Below, in pieces: positions 23,700-34,276 of a stretch of 64,000 bases of DNA. The DNA is from Cryptomeria japonica (taxonomy: Eukaryota > Streptophyta > Pinopsida > Cupressales > Cupressaceae): assembly GCF_030272615.1 (NCBI RefSeq), contig NC_081406.1, positions 459,694,072-459,758,071 of the forward strand. Reading direction: 5' to 3'. The translations under genes were made by a program, and so were the position numbers. Position 1 is the stretch's first letter. Each line of letters starts with the position of its first letter. The notes under the pieces are model-generated. The model did no database searches. It was not told where the DNA came from and saw only the letters and a list, made by a program, of their open reading frames with translations.

Positions 23700-25099
23700 C
23701 CGTTTTCTCGTACTTCTTCCATCTTCCTCATTTTCTCTCATTTTTTCTTTTCCTTTCTCACCTTCTCTTCTGCTTTGCTCATTTTCTTCATTTTTTGATA
23801 ATTTCCCCAAAAATTCTCAAAGGGGCATATACCACCTGCGTCTGTGTGTTGGGGCACCCTTTTCTTTTCTTTTACCCATTGCCAATTTTTCCACTGCGTA
23901 AAAGACGGGCAAAATGTAGACGTCTAAAATAAATTAAATATTTAATTAATTTATCCTTCCTACTAGTTAATCAACTTAATTATGTTATCCTTTATTCTTC
24001 TCAGTATTAATTAAATCTAATTTAATTAATTATGTCACTATAGTCCAATAATTTATTTATTAAATAAATCAATTATTCCCTATTCTTCTAAAGTCCTCAA
24101 AATTAATTAATTCTTCTAAATTCCCTTTAATTAAATTAATTAACTAATCATGTCACTCCTACAAACTAATTACCTCTAATCCTCACTTATCCTAATTAAT
24201 TCTTATAGAAGCTCACTTAACATTATTCCCTATTTTTTAATTCCTCCACTCATTCTCTCTTCTCTTGTCAAGTCCTCCTACTTCCCCACTTGTCTTCTAA
24301 TCCCTTATTAATTTTCCTAATCACCCTCTCTAATAATTTTATAGTGGCTAATCCTCATGATTAGCCACAAAGTCAACCAATTTCCATAAATGGCTTGTCC
24401 CCTCCCAACCCCCAACCTTAAATGCACCAACTTTGGTCATTTCAAGGATTTGAAAATTTCTCATTCTCCCATGCACTCTCATCTTCCCAAGGAATTTTTA
24501 ATTCCTTTTCTCATTTCTTTCCCCATATATCTCATTATTTGGGAATTTTAAACTCCCTTGTCCTCCCCCCAGGAATTTTTAATTCTTTTATGTCTTCCCC
24601 ATGTACATTGTGGAGTGTGGAGACAAGAAATGCCTTTATGGAAAATCTCTTGGTCTCGACACCATGTCCCTTCAATCCATGTCGCCACCTTGTTTCAATC
24701 TCCACCCTTGATCTACTTTCAATCTCAACCATCTTCAAATTTATAATTTGGGGTCTCCTCCCCTTCATTTCTCATCTCATTTTCAAGTAATCTTATGCTA
24801 CTCATCTAGCTTTTGAATTCCATCTTGTGCATCCATACTATAGGTAATTTTAGTTATTACCCACATCCTTCATCCATCTTTGCAATCACCCACTTATCAT
24901 ATCAATCCATCCAATTTATTGTGCATTGGAGAGAAACCACATTCAATCAAATGAGCATATCCAAATCAAGTGGAGCACTTGGGTGTATTTCCACTTCATC
25001 ATTTGCTCAATCCAAAGGAGAAGGTAATGGCAAGGTATAATGGTTTTGATTATATGTTTTGAGTACTCTATTTTATTTACTAACCATTGTATACATTTA
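23700..25099. other. No gene seen; TTAATTAA-rich then C-rich spacer
   Basis: 23930-24210 is rich in TTAATTAA words. 24330-25030 has words such as AGGAATTTTTAATTC repeated near 24489 and 24570 that may be LTR sequence. Nothing coding is supported. Confidence 0.4.
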
Positions 25100-25945
25100 T
25101 TTGGCTTTTCACCCTCTTTAGGATTGTGTGCATAGTTCTTTTGTTCATAATGAGTCCAATGTACCAAGGGTTTTAGTTCATGGAGACAATTGAGAGGTGG
25201 ACCTTATTGTGGGACTTATTATTGAAATAACATGAGATGATGGATTGTGTAGCATTAGTATGTGTAGTTTTCCCTAATTCCTAAGTGCTTGTGAGCGCTT
25301 GGGATAAGTTGGAGGAATGGGACCATCCATGGATTGTCAATGTTAGCGGACTCCTCATCTACATGAGAGGATCTCCTAAACTCTATTTGAGTTGTTGGAG
25401 ATACACTTGATACTTTTCTATTTATCTCCTTATCATCTATCCCTAATAGATATTGAATAGAGACCCTATTGTGACCTCATGATTGAGTATCAATCTTATC
25501 ATGGATAGTGCATTTCTTACTCATATGCTATGTTGTGGTGTATATTCTCTATTTATGGTGTGAATGATTAGCCTATTGTCTATTGTTGCTTTGCTTGAGT
25601 GTTTGGTCCTTGTGACTATCTCCATGAGCACAAGGGGTGGACCTAAGGTTACCACATGGTCGGGTGGCATTTCACATCACCATTGGGGACTAATGGACAT
25701 GTTCGTGAGAACCTTGAAGAGCTTCTTCATCTTTCCAATTACTTGTTCTTCTTCTTTCTGCATATTTGGTTGTATAAGTAAATATAATTTGATTTAATCA
25801 TTGTAATAATTGGAAAACCATATATTAAAAACACTTTATATGGAGGACGATTTAATGTAAACATATTGATATGATTAGAGTAGGCTTTAGTGGAACGATG
25901 TTGAAACTAACTACCACACACGATTATGTATGCTTCTCACTTGTC
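25100..25945 (+). repeat. Dispersed repeat R, copy 1 (uninterrupted)
   Basis: Aligns with 61191-61648 plus 62998-63290, with shared stretches such as GGTGGACCTTATTGTGGGAC, GACCCTATTGTGACCTCATG and ATGTAAACATATTGATATGA. Copy 1 carries about 60 bp near 25490-25590 that copy 2 lacks. No protein domain is recognised; strand is arbitrary. It may be part of an LTR or of an unclassified element. Confidence 0.85.
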
Positions 25946-26518
25946 TCTATATTAATATGTTATCATAGGAACACTTCAATTGGTGCATTAAAATGAACAT
26001 AGACTGTCTAGTGTAGACTTGGAGATTGATTTAGTCATCTCCCAGTGTCATCTTGTGTTGACATCTATTTGGGTTGCATTGTAGGTAATGACATCTTGGA
26101 ACCCTTAGAGGTATCTTGTGTTAAATTAGAGTGATTTAGATAGCATAGATGGGGTTATTAAATATTTAGTCTTCCGAATTATGTAGTTGTTGATGAATTT
26201 TCATCTTATCTTGAGATGTGAGCTTAGTTTGTGTGTATGTACTCACTTAATTACTTTAAAAAAACATGTATTTCTAGTGTGTTTTCTCTTGTCCTTTAGG
26301 GTTCCTTGGTGAGGCATTACATGGGGAGTATTTTTGGAAGATATTATTTTTTAGAATAGGACAATGGAGAAATTAATAGCAATTGGTCTTTTCCATTGAT
26401 GTCAAAGAGAGAGAAATCAACAAAATGGAATATTTTTGGACATATGTTATCATTGATGTCAAAATGATGATTGTCTTTGACAGATTTTTGGAAAATTGTT
26501 ATGATTTGAGTATTAAAC
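25946..26518. other. No gene seen
   Basis: AT-rich sequence between repeat R and the TRIM; no motif recognised. Confidence 0.4.
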
Positions 26519-26654
26519 TATTGGTCCAGTTTGTCATTGCTTCAAAAGATCGATCTATCAACACTTGATACAAACTATAGAGATATGGATCGCACAGGAG
26601 GTAGTTAGTGCCTTGTCATGAATCTCGAGGGGAGCATTGACCATTTTTCCAACA
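26519..26654 (-). repeat. TRIM 3' LTR (136 bp)
   Basis: Ungapped alignment to 26716-26851 at about 81% identity; ends CCAACA, while the TG start is mutated to TA. Confidence 0.9.
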
Positions 26655-26667
26655 ATTCCCCCCTCAA
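26655..26667 (-). other. TRIM polypurine tract
   Basis: Minus strand reads TTGAGGGGGGAAT directly before the 3' LTR. Confidence 0.8.
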
Positions 26668-26702
26668 CGTTACTCGAGGGGATTCAAACTCATGACCCAA
26701 CA

Positions 26703-26713
26703 CTCTGATACCA
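26703..26713 (-). other. TRIM primer-binding site
   Basis: Minus strand reads TGGTATCAGAG, matching initiator Met tRNA, two bases from the 5' LTR end. Confidence 0.88.
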
Positions 26714-26715
26714 TT

Positions 26716-26851
26716 TGTTGGCCCATTTTTCTATTGTGTCAAAATATTGATCTCTCAATGCCCCATACAAACTATAGAGATATGGATCGCACGAGAGGTT
26801 GTTAGTCCCTTGTCATGAATGTCGAGGAGAGTGCTAACCATTTTTCCAACA
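26716..26851 (-). repeat. TRIM 5' LTR (136 bp)
   Basis: Ends TGTTGG and CCAACA as perfect inverted 6-mers. Confidence 0.9.
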
Positions 26852-26857
26852 TTAAAC

Positions 26858-28041
26858 ATGCATGTTTCTTACTTTAGTGGCATCTAGAAGGTCGAAAAAA
26901 ATATCTTACTGTCATGTCATGTTAGAGCATTTTGAGTTGCAATAGTACATTTAATTGATTCTAAGATCAGTTGAGATATGTATATAATATCATCTATGTG
27001 CATCTACTCATGTTGAAGATAGTGTTCGAGAAGTTTAATTTGGAGTGATTGAAGTTTGTTACCTAGATAGTGAGCCTAGTCTGGTAACTTGTATTTCATA
27101 TTTTCTCATGCTTACGAGTTCTCTCACATGGTTTAAATGGAGAGTATGTCTTTGCATGTTTTATCATTGTGTAGATTTTCTATTGTTGTCATGAAATGAA
27201 ACATAATTCTTATTTTATCATTTTTTTGTTGTGTTACTAGTTGACCTAGTTCATGTTTTGGAATGATTTTAAAGCAATTTGATTCTTGTGTTGTCGAAGA
27301 TTAAGGTTGGATATTTTTGAGAGTAGAGAGATCCTCAATAGTATCTACAAGTTTTCTTCCCTTGTGTGGAATTATGTATGAGCTTTTGGGGCCAAACTTA
27401 TTACACATTAGATGAAGCCAACTTACAATGATATATTGCATAGGTGTTTGCCAAAGATTGTACATAAACAACCTTTGGGACAAGATTAAGCCACCTTGTG
27501 AAGTGTGTAGCATGTTTCTTTGTTTTGAGCAACACGTGAGATAATTGGAACTAGCCTACTACATGTTTGGTAAAGAAATTTTTGTGCATACGCCCTAAAA
27601 AATATTTAGTATGTATTAGGTCGACTTACAAATGTAATTATAGATGTAACACATATAAATTCATTTCTAGTGTATAGTTGTAAGTGCATTTCTAAGGTGA
27701 CAAGTTCATATAATGTGAATTTGAGAATGATGTGTGTATCATCCTGATGTATGTGTGAAGTTCAAATGCAATTTGAGTATTGATGTTGAAAGTACTAAAT
27801 TCATTTCATTCATATTGTTGAGATTGAAGTCCTAGTTTTTGAACTCTTCATCATATTTAGGCATATGAGATTGGTGTCTCTAGTGGGTTCACTCTCACAA
27901 GTACACTAGGTATTGGCTTCTCCCATAGGTTGGTGCCTATTCAATCATTGCAAGTGATTCATTATTTTGTATGGCTAGATTTGGGTAGTAGATCCAAACC
28001 ACTATTCTCACAATAGTTTTTCCAATCTTGGGTTTCCACAT
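26858..28041. other. No gene seen
   Basis: AT-rich spacer without recognisable coding sequence. The minus ORF at 27301-27513 has no motif. Confidence 0.4.
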
Positions 28042-28730
28042 TGTAGCATCATAAAATTGCACCCTTGCAATTTTGACCACATTTTAGGCCCCTTACCTTG
28101 GTGATATCATCTCCCACACTTGATTGGGATCTATCTATGCCTCCAAAATGGAATTGGCCCTTATTTCCACACTTTACAACTTATTTAGACCCTGTTTTAG
28201 GCCCTAAAAATGGGCATGACCATTGAGTGGCGCACCAATCCCCTTAGGATAGGGGCATGGTGCCCTTGTCCTCCCTCTTTGTGTGGCCCCAAAATGGTTC
28301 CATCTGACCCTTGGACATAAATTATCTTTTAGGAATTAAATTCCCCCCTATGTTATCCTTTGGTGAGGGGATAATTAAACGTCCAAGGCAAGTATAAAAG
28401 GGAATATAGTCCTCTCATTTGCATAAGTGAAAATTGGGAAAACAAGCAGAAGGTCTCCATTATCATCATCAAGCGTTGAAGTGTTCAAGCATCCATCAAG
28501 TCTTCTTCTTCATGTGTCTTCTTCATTCATCCATTGGAGCAACATTACAACATTCATTTCCAAGCATGTGTGTGTTAGGGTTTTTTTATGTTATATGCCA
28601 TTTCATGCAACACTTGTGATTACATTCAAGAAGCAAAGCAACCATCATCAACAAATTGTAGATCCACAAGGTATACATTTTCATTATTTGCATTTAAGAA
28701 TTTGCAATTAATTTCTTTCAAGATCAATTC
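28042..28730 (+). repeat. Gypsy L 5' LTR, part 1 of 3
   Basis: Starts TGTAGCATC. The matching end CTTTACA is at 48824-48830, after the insertions D and E. It carries a TATA box TATAAAAG at 28393-28400 and a CT/CATC-rich run at 28470-28560. Joining 28042-28730, 41635-41703 and 48381-48830 gives an LTR of about 1.2 kb with TGTA and TACA ends. The start is inferred from the TG/CA rule, since no second LTR is present. Confidence 0.6.
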
Positions 28731-29608
28731 TGTTAGACAGTTCAAATAACCAGAATACAATTGAGAGGGGGGAGTAAATCAGTTGTCATAGATTACTAAA
28801 ACATTTAGCAATTAAAACTTTAATACTAGAACCCAAAACATTAATACCAGAATGCTTAAGCCAAATACTGGAATATCAGTTAAACCAATTAATCTTAAAC
28901 TATTGGCAATTGACACTCTATTTGTTGGTTTCACTATGTTGTCATTAATGGCAACATGATTTTGTGTTTTGGCTTTATATGGTGTACCAGTAGGCACTTC
29001 ACAGATTCTACACCGGCACCGACACGACATAAGATTTCTCTGGTAATTGGCAATGCATACCAACATGGTATAGTAAAGGTTATCGGTATTGGAGGATGAC
29101 ACATCTTGGATATGGCACTGGCAATTTGTTTTAATGTTTATACATTTATATTATCTAGCTGACATGTAATCTGATATTGTATATATCTTTGTAAGCCGAC
29201 ATAAGGCATACATGTTGTATAGGGTATATAGGTTAGTTTGATAGATCATTTTGTGTGTGACTTAGAATGGATATGAAAATGTAACATGATGTGAAATCAT
29301 TCAGAGAGATTATGTATTTGAGGAATTTATTGTAAGGGTTATTCCGGTAAAGGGGTTTAGGGTTTCAACTGGAATAGACAGAGCTTAAACTGAAACTAGA
29401 TTCTGGCATAGAAGATGCTATCTTAGCAGTTCACACTTCTCTAGATTGTTGTCTAGAATTCTATGTAGTCAGTAAGGCTCCTATTGTGATTGAGCAGTGT
29501 GCTCTAGGCTGTAAGTCTTCCTGCAAGTGCAGGCTCCTCATATATTATAATATCTCTTCATATGGCCAGTGGATTAATATTGTGGGTCACAAATCCCACC
29601 ATGGTTTT

Positions 29609-30070
29609 TGTCGGTGTAAATAATTATTCATGTTGGATATTATTACACCTTACTTAAGTTTACTTAGGAAATGCATTTCATAGTAGTTTGGGTATGAGAC
29701 ACTTGGGTGTTTGTGCCACATTGGGATAGTGGGTGTAGGATAATTTTCACCTTTTGTGGTCTTATCTTGTTGTTACATTCCACCTTCGGTGGGTGATCCA
29801 CCTCATGTGGGATATTATATTGTTTCTCCTACCTACCCACACCTATTTCCTACCTACCTTTGTTTTTTATTGAGCCACATGTCATGTTTGTGTGCTCACA
29901 TATCCATATAGCCTTGCCTATATAAGCAGACTCATATTCATTGTATGTAATGCTTGATGATCCAATTGATCAATATTTCCATCTTGATAGAATATAGTTT
30001 ATTTCTATCATCTATTTTGTCTCTCTATTGTATTTTTCATTGAGCCCTTGATCTTGGCAAAATCTCACAT
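29609..30070 (+). repeat. 5' LTR of element B (462 bp)
   Basis: Starts TGTCGGTGTAAATAATT, ends AAATCTCACA. TATA box TATATAAG at 29919-29926. Confidence 0.93.
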
Positions 30071-30082
30071 GGTATCAGAGCC
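30071..30082 (+). other. Primer-binding site of element B (initiator Met tRNA)
   Basis: TGGTATCAGAGC with no gap after the LTR. Confidence 0.93.
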
Positions 30083-31511
30083 TATAGGGCTTCATTGATT
30101 AGTCTTTTGGAGACATTGTGGAGGCTTCAATTTTTGGATTTGGGGATCTTCATTTTTGGGGGGTGTCATACAATGATTTGGACATCACGGTTGAGTCTGG
30201 GAGGCCGTTTCCATAAATTTTTACTATAAAGTCGACTATATTTGGTGAGAAATTTTTTTTGCCTATTCTACCTATTTTGGCAAGAAAAATTTGGAAAATT
30301 TTTGAAAAAAGGGTGTAAAAGATTTTTTGAAAAAAATAAAAAAAAATCTTTTGGGGGGTCTGCAGACCCCCCCCCTCATGATCTTCATACCACAGGGTTT
30401 TTCTACAGCTTTGTGCCCCCACCGTCTATACTGCCACTGCCACCATACCGTTCATGCTCCTCCGACGATAGTATCTCCTCCCGGTCCCAGCAGTCCCCAC
30501 AGTCCTTTAGGCTTTTGGTCCAGCCCCAACAACTAGCGGCTCCCCTATCGGTGACCTCACCTTCCCCGGTGGCCTTTTGTTCTGGTGCCACTGCTCTGAC
30601 CCACCCTCGACACTGCCTGCCGAAAGACAACAGCCACCGTCCGTCGGCCCCTCAGCCCTGCCGCCGATAGACCTTCCGCCGGTTCTTTGACCATCACCAC
30701 CTTAGTAGTCGAGCCCCTTTGCCATGTGGACCAAACACACACCCTGCCACATAAGCGTACAGTCAACCTAGTCAATAGATTTGCCACATCATCATGTATG
30801 ACCCATTCAACGCTCGCCACGACATATTTTCCATACAGTACACGCATCAACATAGCCATGGAGGCGAAGTTTTTTTGACAGTAAGATGGGCGCCAAATTT
30901 AAGCTCGTCATTTGCTGACATTAGCATTATTTTGAAATTTTTTAACGCCCTCTCATTGAGCTTTTCAGTTTTGTAGTTCAACTTTGGAAGGCCATATCTT
31001 GCTCATTTTTGCTCCTTTTTTGGTGCAATTTTTTTTGAAATGGGCTATAATTTTGTGCTCAGTAGAGTAGGGGAAGAATTTTCTAATTTTGATGGATGAA
31101 TTTTTCAGAAATTGCAGATCTTCATCACTATACCTGTCTAATTCCCAATTTTGCAACTTCAGAGGCTTCGTTTGGGGTCATACAACCTACTTTTCAGGTG
31201 CCATTTTTTTTAAAGGTGCATAATTTTTTGTCTACTTTAATAATCAACCATTTGTTTGTAGTTATTTTGAGTAGAAATTGTACTTTTAGTATTTGGTCAT
31301 TTTTGGCCTATTTGGTACTTGTATTTCGCTTGGATCTCAGTTTAGATCACTAGCAGTACTTGTTGAGGTCTCTTAGATCTCATTTTGAGAAGTTGTAAAT
31401 TGAAATCAGAAGTCCACTTTTCCTTGTTTTGCACGTGGCCCATTGTATATGCACTAAGTATAAAGTGCCAAATCACCATTTTTTTTTGGGGGGGGGGTTT
31501 CTTGATTGAGT
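30083..31511 (+). other. Long leader of element B with a GC-rich island
   Basis: About 1.4 kb separates primer site and gag. 30380-30740 is rich in C and G, unlike the AT-rich flanks, and has overlapping ORFs on both strands (for example Pro/Ser-rich 30242-30670) with no motif. Runs of A, T and C suggest slippage. The leader could carry packaging signals or captured sequence; no proof of either. Confidence 0.5.
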
Positions 31512-33769
31512 GAATTTGGGGGGGTTCCTTGTGTGATTGTGCCTCTCTCTATCTTGTGTTTTTTTCATTTTGGTGCTAGGGGTTCTCCTAAATTTCCACT
31601 TTTAACTCCTCATAATTATGCATCATGGAAGATTAAGTCATGGAGTAAACTAATGGAAAAAGGACTCATTCATTATGTAAATGGAACTATTACAACACCA
31701 TCTGATCCTAATGCTCAAATTGAATGGCTTACTAAGAATGCTATGACACTTGGAACTCTTAGAAAGTATGTATCAGATGACCTCATTTTTCACATTGATA
31801 AGTGTACCACAATTAAAGAGGCCTGGGATATTTCTTAGAAATTATATGGTCAAGTTGATGAGATTAAGGGCTACAAGCTTGATAGTGAACTCACAACTTT
31901 GGATCCCAAGGATTTTGATACAATCCAAGATTATGTCACAAAATCAAATGAGCTAAGAGCAAAGCAAAGGATTGTGGAATTGACAAAAAGGATGCTCAAT
32001 TGGTTTATAACTTGTTGGACAAGCTTCCTTCAGAGTATGCAGCCTTTGTATCTAGCTTTCACACCCATAGGTTAGCTCAAGGCTCCTCATACACTTCTCC
32101 CTCATTTGATTCATTCATGGAGATGTTGATACTTGAGAAATCTAAGTTGACTAAGATGGGCATTCTCAAATCTTCAAAGTCACAAGCTTTGTTGGCTAAC
32201 AAAGGGAATCAAAGCAATCAAGGAAAAGGCAAGAATCAAAAGCAACCTAAGTTAAAACCACATCAAGATGGAGGACATTCTTCCTCTCCATAACAAGGTG
32301 ATTCACCATTCTCATCTAAGAGGAAATCATATAAGGACAATCTTTTTTGTGGATATTTCAAGAAGTTAGGACATGATGAACATCATTGTTATAAGAAGGA
32401 TATTGATGAGTTGAAGAATCTTCTTGAGAAGAACAAAATCAACCTACCTTCTAGAATGTCTATGTCGGCTTCTTCTTCCAAGGATAAGGATAAAGGAAAG
32501 GATCACTCTTTTGGGATAGATAAAGGAAAGGGACAAGCTCTTTGTGCTACTACAAGTCATGATTCAGGGAGATGGTTTCTAGATTTAGGTTCTTCTCATC
32601 ATATGGCATCTTCACAGTCTATGTTTTCTACATTTGAGCCTTGCCACATGCCGCGGATTTTTATAGGCAATCATACATACATGGATGTGATTGGGAAAGA
32701 ATCTATTACCATTGGGTATAACTCCTTCAATGATGTGTTGTGTGTACCCCACTTGACAAACAATCTTATTTCAATCTATCAAATCACACATGGGGCAACT
32801 AGGAAAACTGTGGAGTTCACACCTAATTTAGTTATCATTAGAGACTTGGAGAGTGGAGCCATCATTGTGACTAGGGTGATTGATCATGCATCTTGTTTGT
32901 ACTCATTTTCACATTTTGGTCCTATTGATGAGGTTGATTCTTCCTATGTTGATGATTTAGATTTTGAGGAGAACATTGGGCACTTGAACTTGGGGATTCT
33001 CACATGTGACCCCATTCTTGAGCCTTTCCTTTCATCTCCTTCTATTGATATCACACCACCTATTGCACTTGATGATGCAGCTAGTGCGACAATTTTGCCT
33101 TCTTGTGATTCAATACAACAATATATTCAATGTCTTCCAACTTTAGTTGATTGGGATGCCTACTTGACAGACATTGAATTTTTGTTTGTAGAGTCCTACA
33201 TTGCAGATTTGGGAGACATCATTGATGACATTCATCTTCTCTTTGATGAAGATGATCCTTCTTCGATTGTTGCAAGGGATCACTTTGACCCTCTTTTACA
33301 TTCTCTACATGATCAATCTTTAGAGGTTGACATGATTGTGGATACTTTTGTCGAGTAGTTGGAGGAGACATGCGATTCTTTGGATATTGTTCTACATTCT
33401 TCTCCACTAGATCTTGGAGTGCCTTTTTCAGTAGTGTGGTGTAGTTTACCACCTTTGGAGGGGGTAACTTTCAACATCAACATGGGGAAACTTGAGCAAT
33501 TTTCAGATATTCCTTTCATCATGAGTATTTTTCATACGTCTTCCTTTCATGATTGGGGAGACTTCATGGATACACCTTTGTTTTTGTTTCTTCCTAAGGG
33601 GAGGAACGTGGTTCGACATTCGTGGAACATTTTCTTCATTAATCATCAAGCTTCTATCATTGGTGTAGATTCCACATTAAGGGAGGGATTCCTAGTCTCT
33701 CTTCTTCTTCTCTCATATGGGGGGGACTTTTTCCTCACATGGGGTTTTGTCCTTCACATACTTCTATGA
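31512..33769 (+). pseudogene. Gag, protease and acidic extension of element B
   Basis: Gag begins near SPKFPLLTPHNYASWKIKSW, the copia Gag N-terminal pattern; no sure ATG. It runs in one frame to about 31960, shifts, then stays in a second frame to 33769. In-frame stops are TAG 31836, TAA 32291, TAG 33356; all can be C-to-T changes. LVYNLLDKLPSEYAAFVSSF is central Gag. The knuckle CGYFKKLGHDEHHC has lost its second Cys (Phe instead). The protease WFLDLGSSHHMASS has DLG for DSG. After LYSFSHFGPIDEVD, where integrase should begin, come about 270 codons rich in Asp, Leu, Ile, Ser (DDIHLLFDEDDPSSIVARD), ending with a hydrophobic stretch near the polypurine tract. I do not recognise this extension. 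Confidence 0.8.
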
Positions 33770-33980
33770 GAGTTTTTTGTATGTAGTTTTCATCTCTCTT
33801 TTGGGGGAGGGTTTTTTTCCCATTGGGCTTTCTTTCTTTCCTTGCTTTGTGAGAGATTTCATTGCATTGGTTTGCATGCATTTGCATTTGTACATGGGTA
33901 CCTAACATGGCCTAGTAGTCGGGAGCCATCTTGTATTGCTTAGTTGCATTGTAGACTTAAGTGCATTCCCCTAAGTTGCA
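33770..33980 (+). other. Untranslated tail of element B
   Basis: T-rich stretch between the last stop and the polypurine tract. An overlapping 62-codon ORF (33717-33905) is probably chance. Confidence 0.5.
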
Positions 33981-33992
33981 CTTAAGGGGGGG
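33981..33992 (+). other. Polypurine tract of element B
   Basis: CTTAAGGGGGGG directly before the 3' LTR. Confidence 0.88.
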
Positions 33993-34276
33993 TGTTGGTG
34001 TAAATAATTATTTATCTTGGATATTATTACACCTTACTTAAGTTTAGTTAGGAAATTTATTTCATAGTAGTTTAGGTATGAGACACTTGGGTGTTTGTGT
34101 GCTCACATATCCATATAGCCTTGCCTTTATAAGTAGGCTCATATTCATTGTATGTAATGCTTGATGATCCAGTTGATCAGTATTTTCATCTTGATAGAAT
34201 ATAGTTTATTTCTATCATCTATTTTGTCTCTGTATTGTATTTTTCATTGAGCCCTTGATCTTGGCAAAATCTCACA
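33993..34276 (+). repeat. 3' LTR of element B with a 178-bp internal deletion
   Basis: Matches the 5' LTR at both ends but lacks 178 bp after GGGTGTTTGTG. The missing segment in the 5' LTR is bounded by two copies of TGTTTGTG, so loss by recombination or slippage between short repeats is likely. Confidence 0.92.

Larger units (their letters stand above)
26519..26851 (-). mobile_element. Complete TRIM (miniature LTR retrotransposon), 333 bp
   Basis: Two direct repeats of exactly 136 bp flank a 61-bp interior. Read on the minus strand, the interior starts with a Met-tRNA primer site two bases after the first repeat and ends with a polypurine tract touching the second. The right repeat starts TGTTGG and ends CCAACA. 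TTAAAC flanks both sides (26513-26518 and 26852-26857), a 5- or 6-bp target duplication. The repeats differ at about 26 of 136 positions, so the insertion is old. With no coding room, it must have moved using another element's proteins. Confidence 0.92.
29609..34276 (+). mobile_element. Element B: gag-protease-only LTR retrotransposon, non-autonomous (TR-GAG-like)
   Basis: LTRs 29609-30070 and 33993-34276, perfect Met primer site, polypurine tract and target duplication GTTTT (29604-29608 and 34277-34281) show a genuine retrotransposition. Coding capacity is Gag, zinc knuckle, protease-like domain and a long acidic extension. No integrase, reverse transcriptase or RNase H is present in the 4.67 kb. 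Known TR-GAG and LARD elements are the nearest concept. The LTRs differ at about 14 of 284 shared positions. Confidence 0.9.

Noticed and set aside
24422-24790. 122-codon plus ORF
   Set aside because: No domain; Phe/Ser/Leu-rich composition follows the TC-rich sequence.
30150-30859. Overlapping ORFs on both strands in the GC-rich island as a gene
   Set aside because: No motif, no consistent start, and they lie in the leader of element B.
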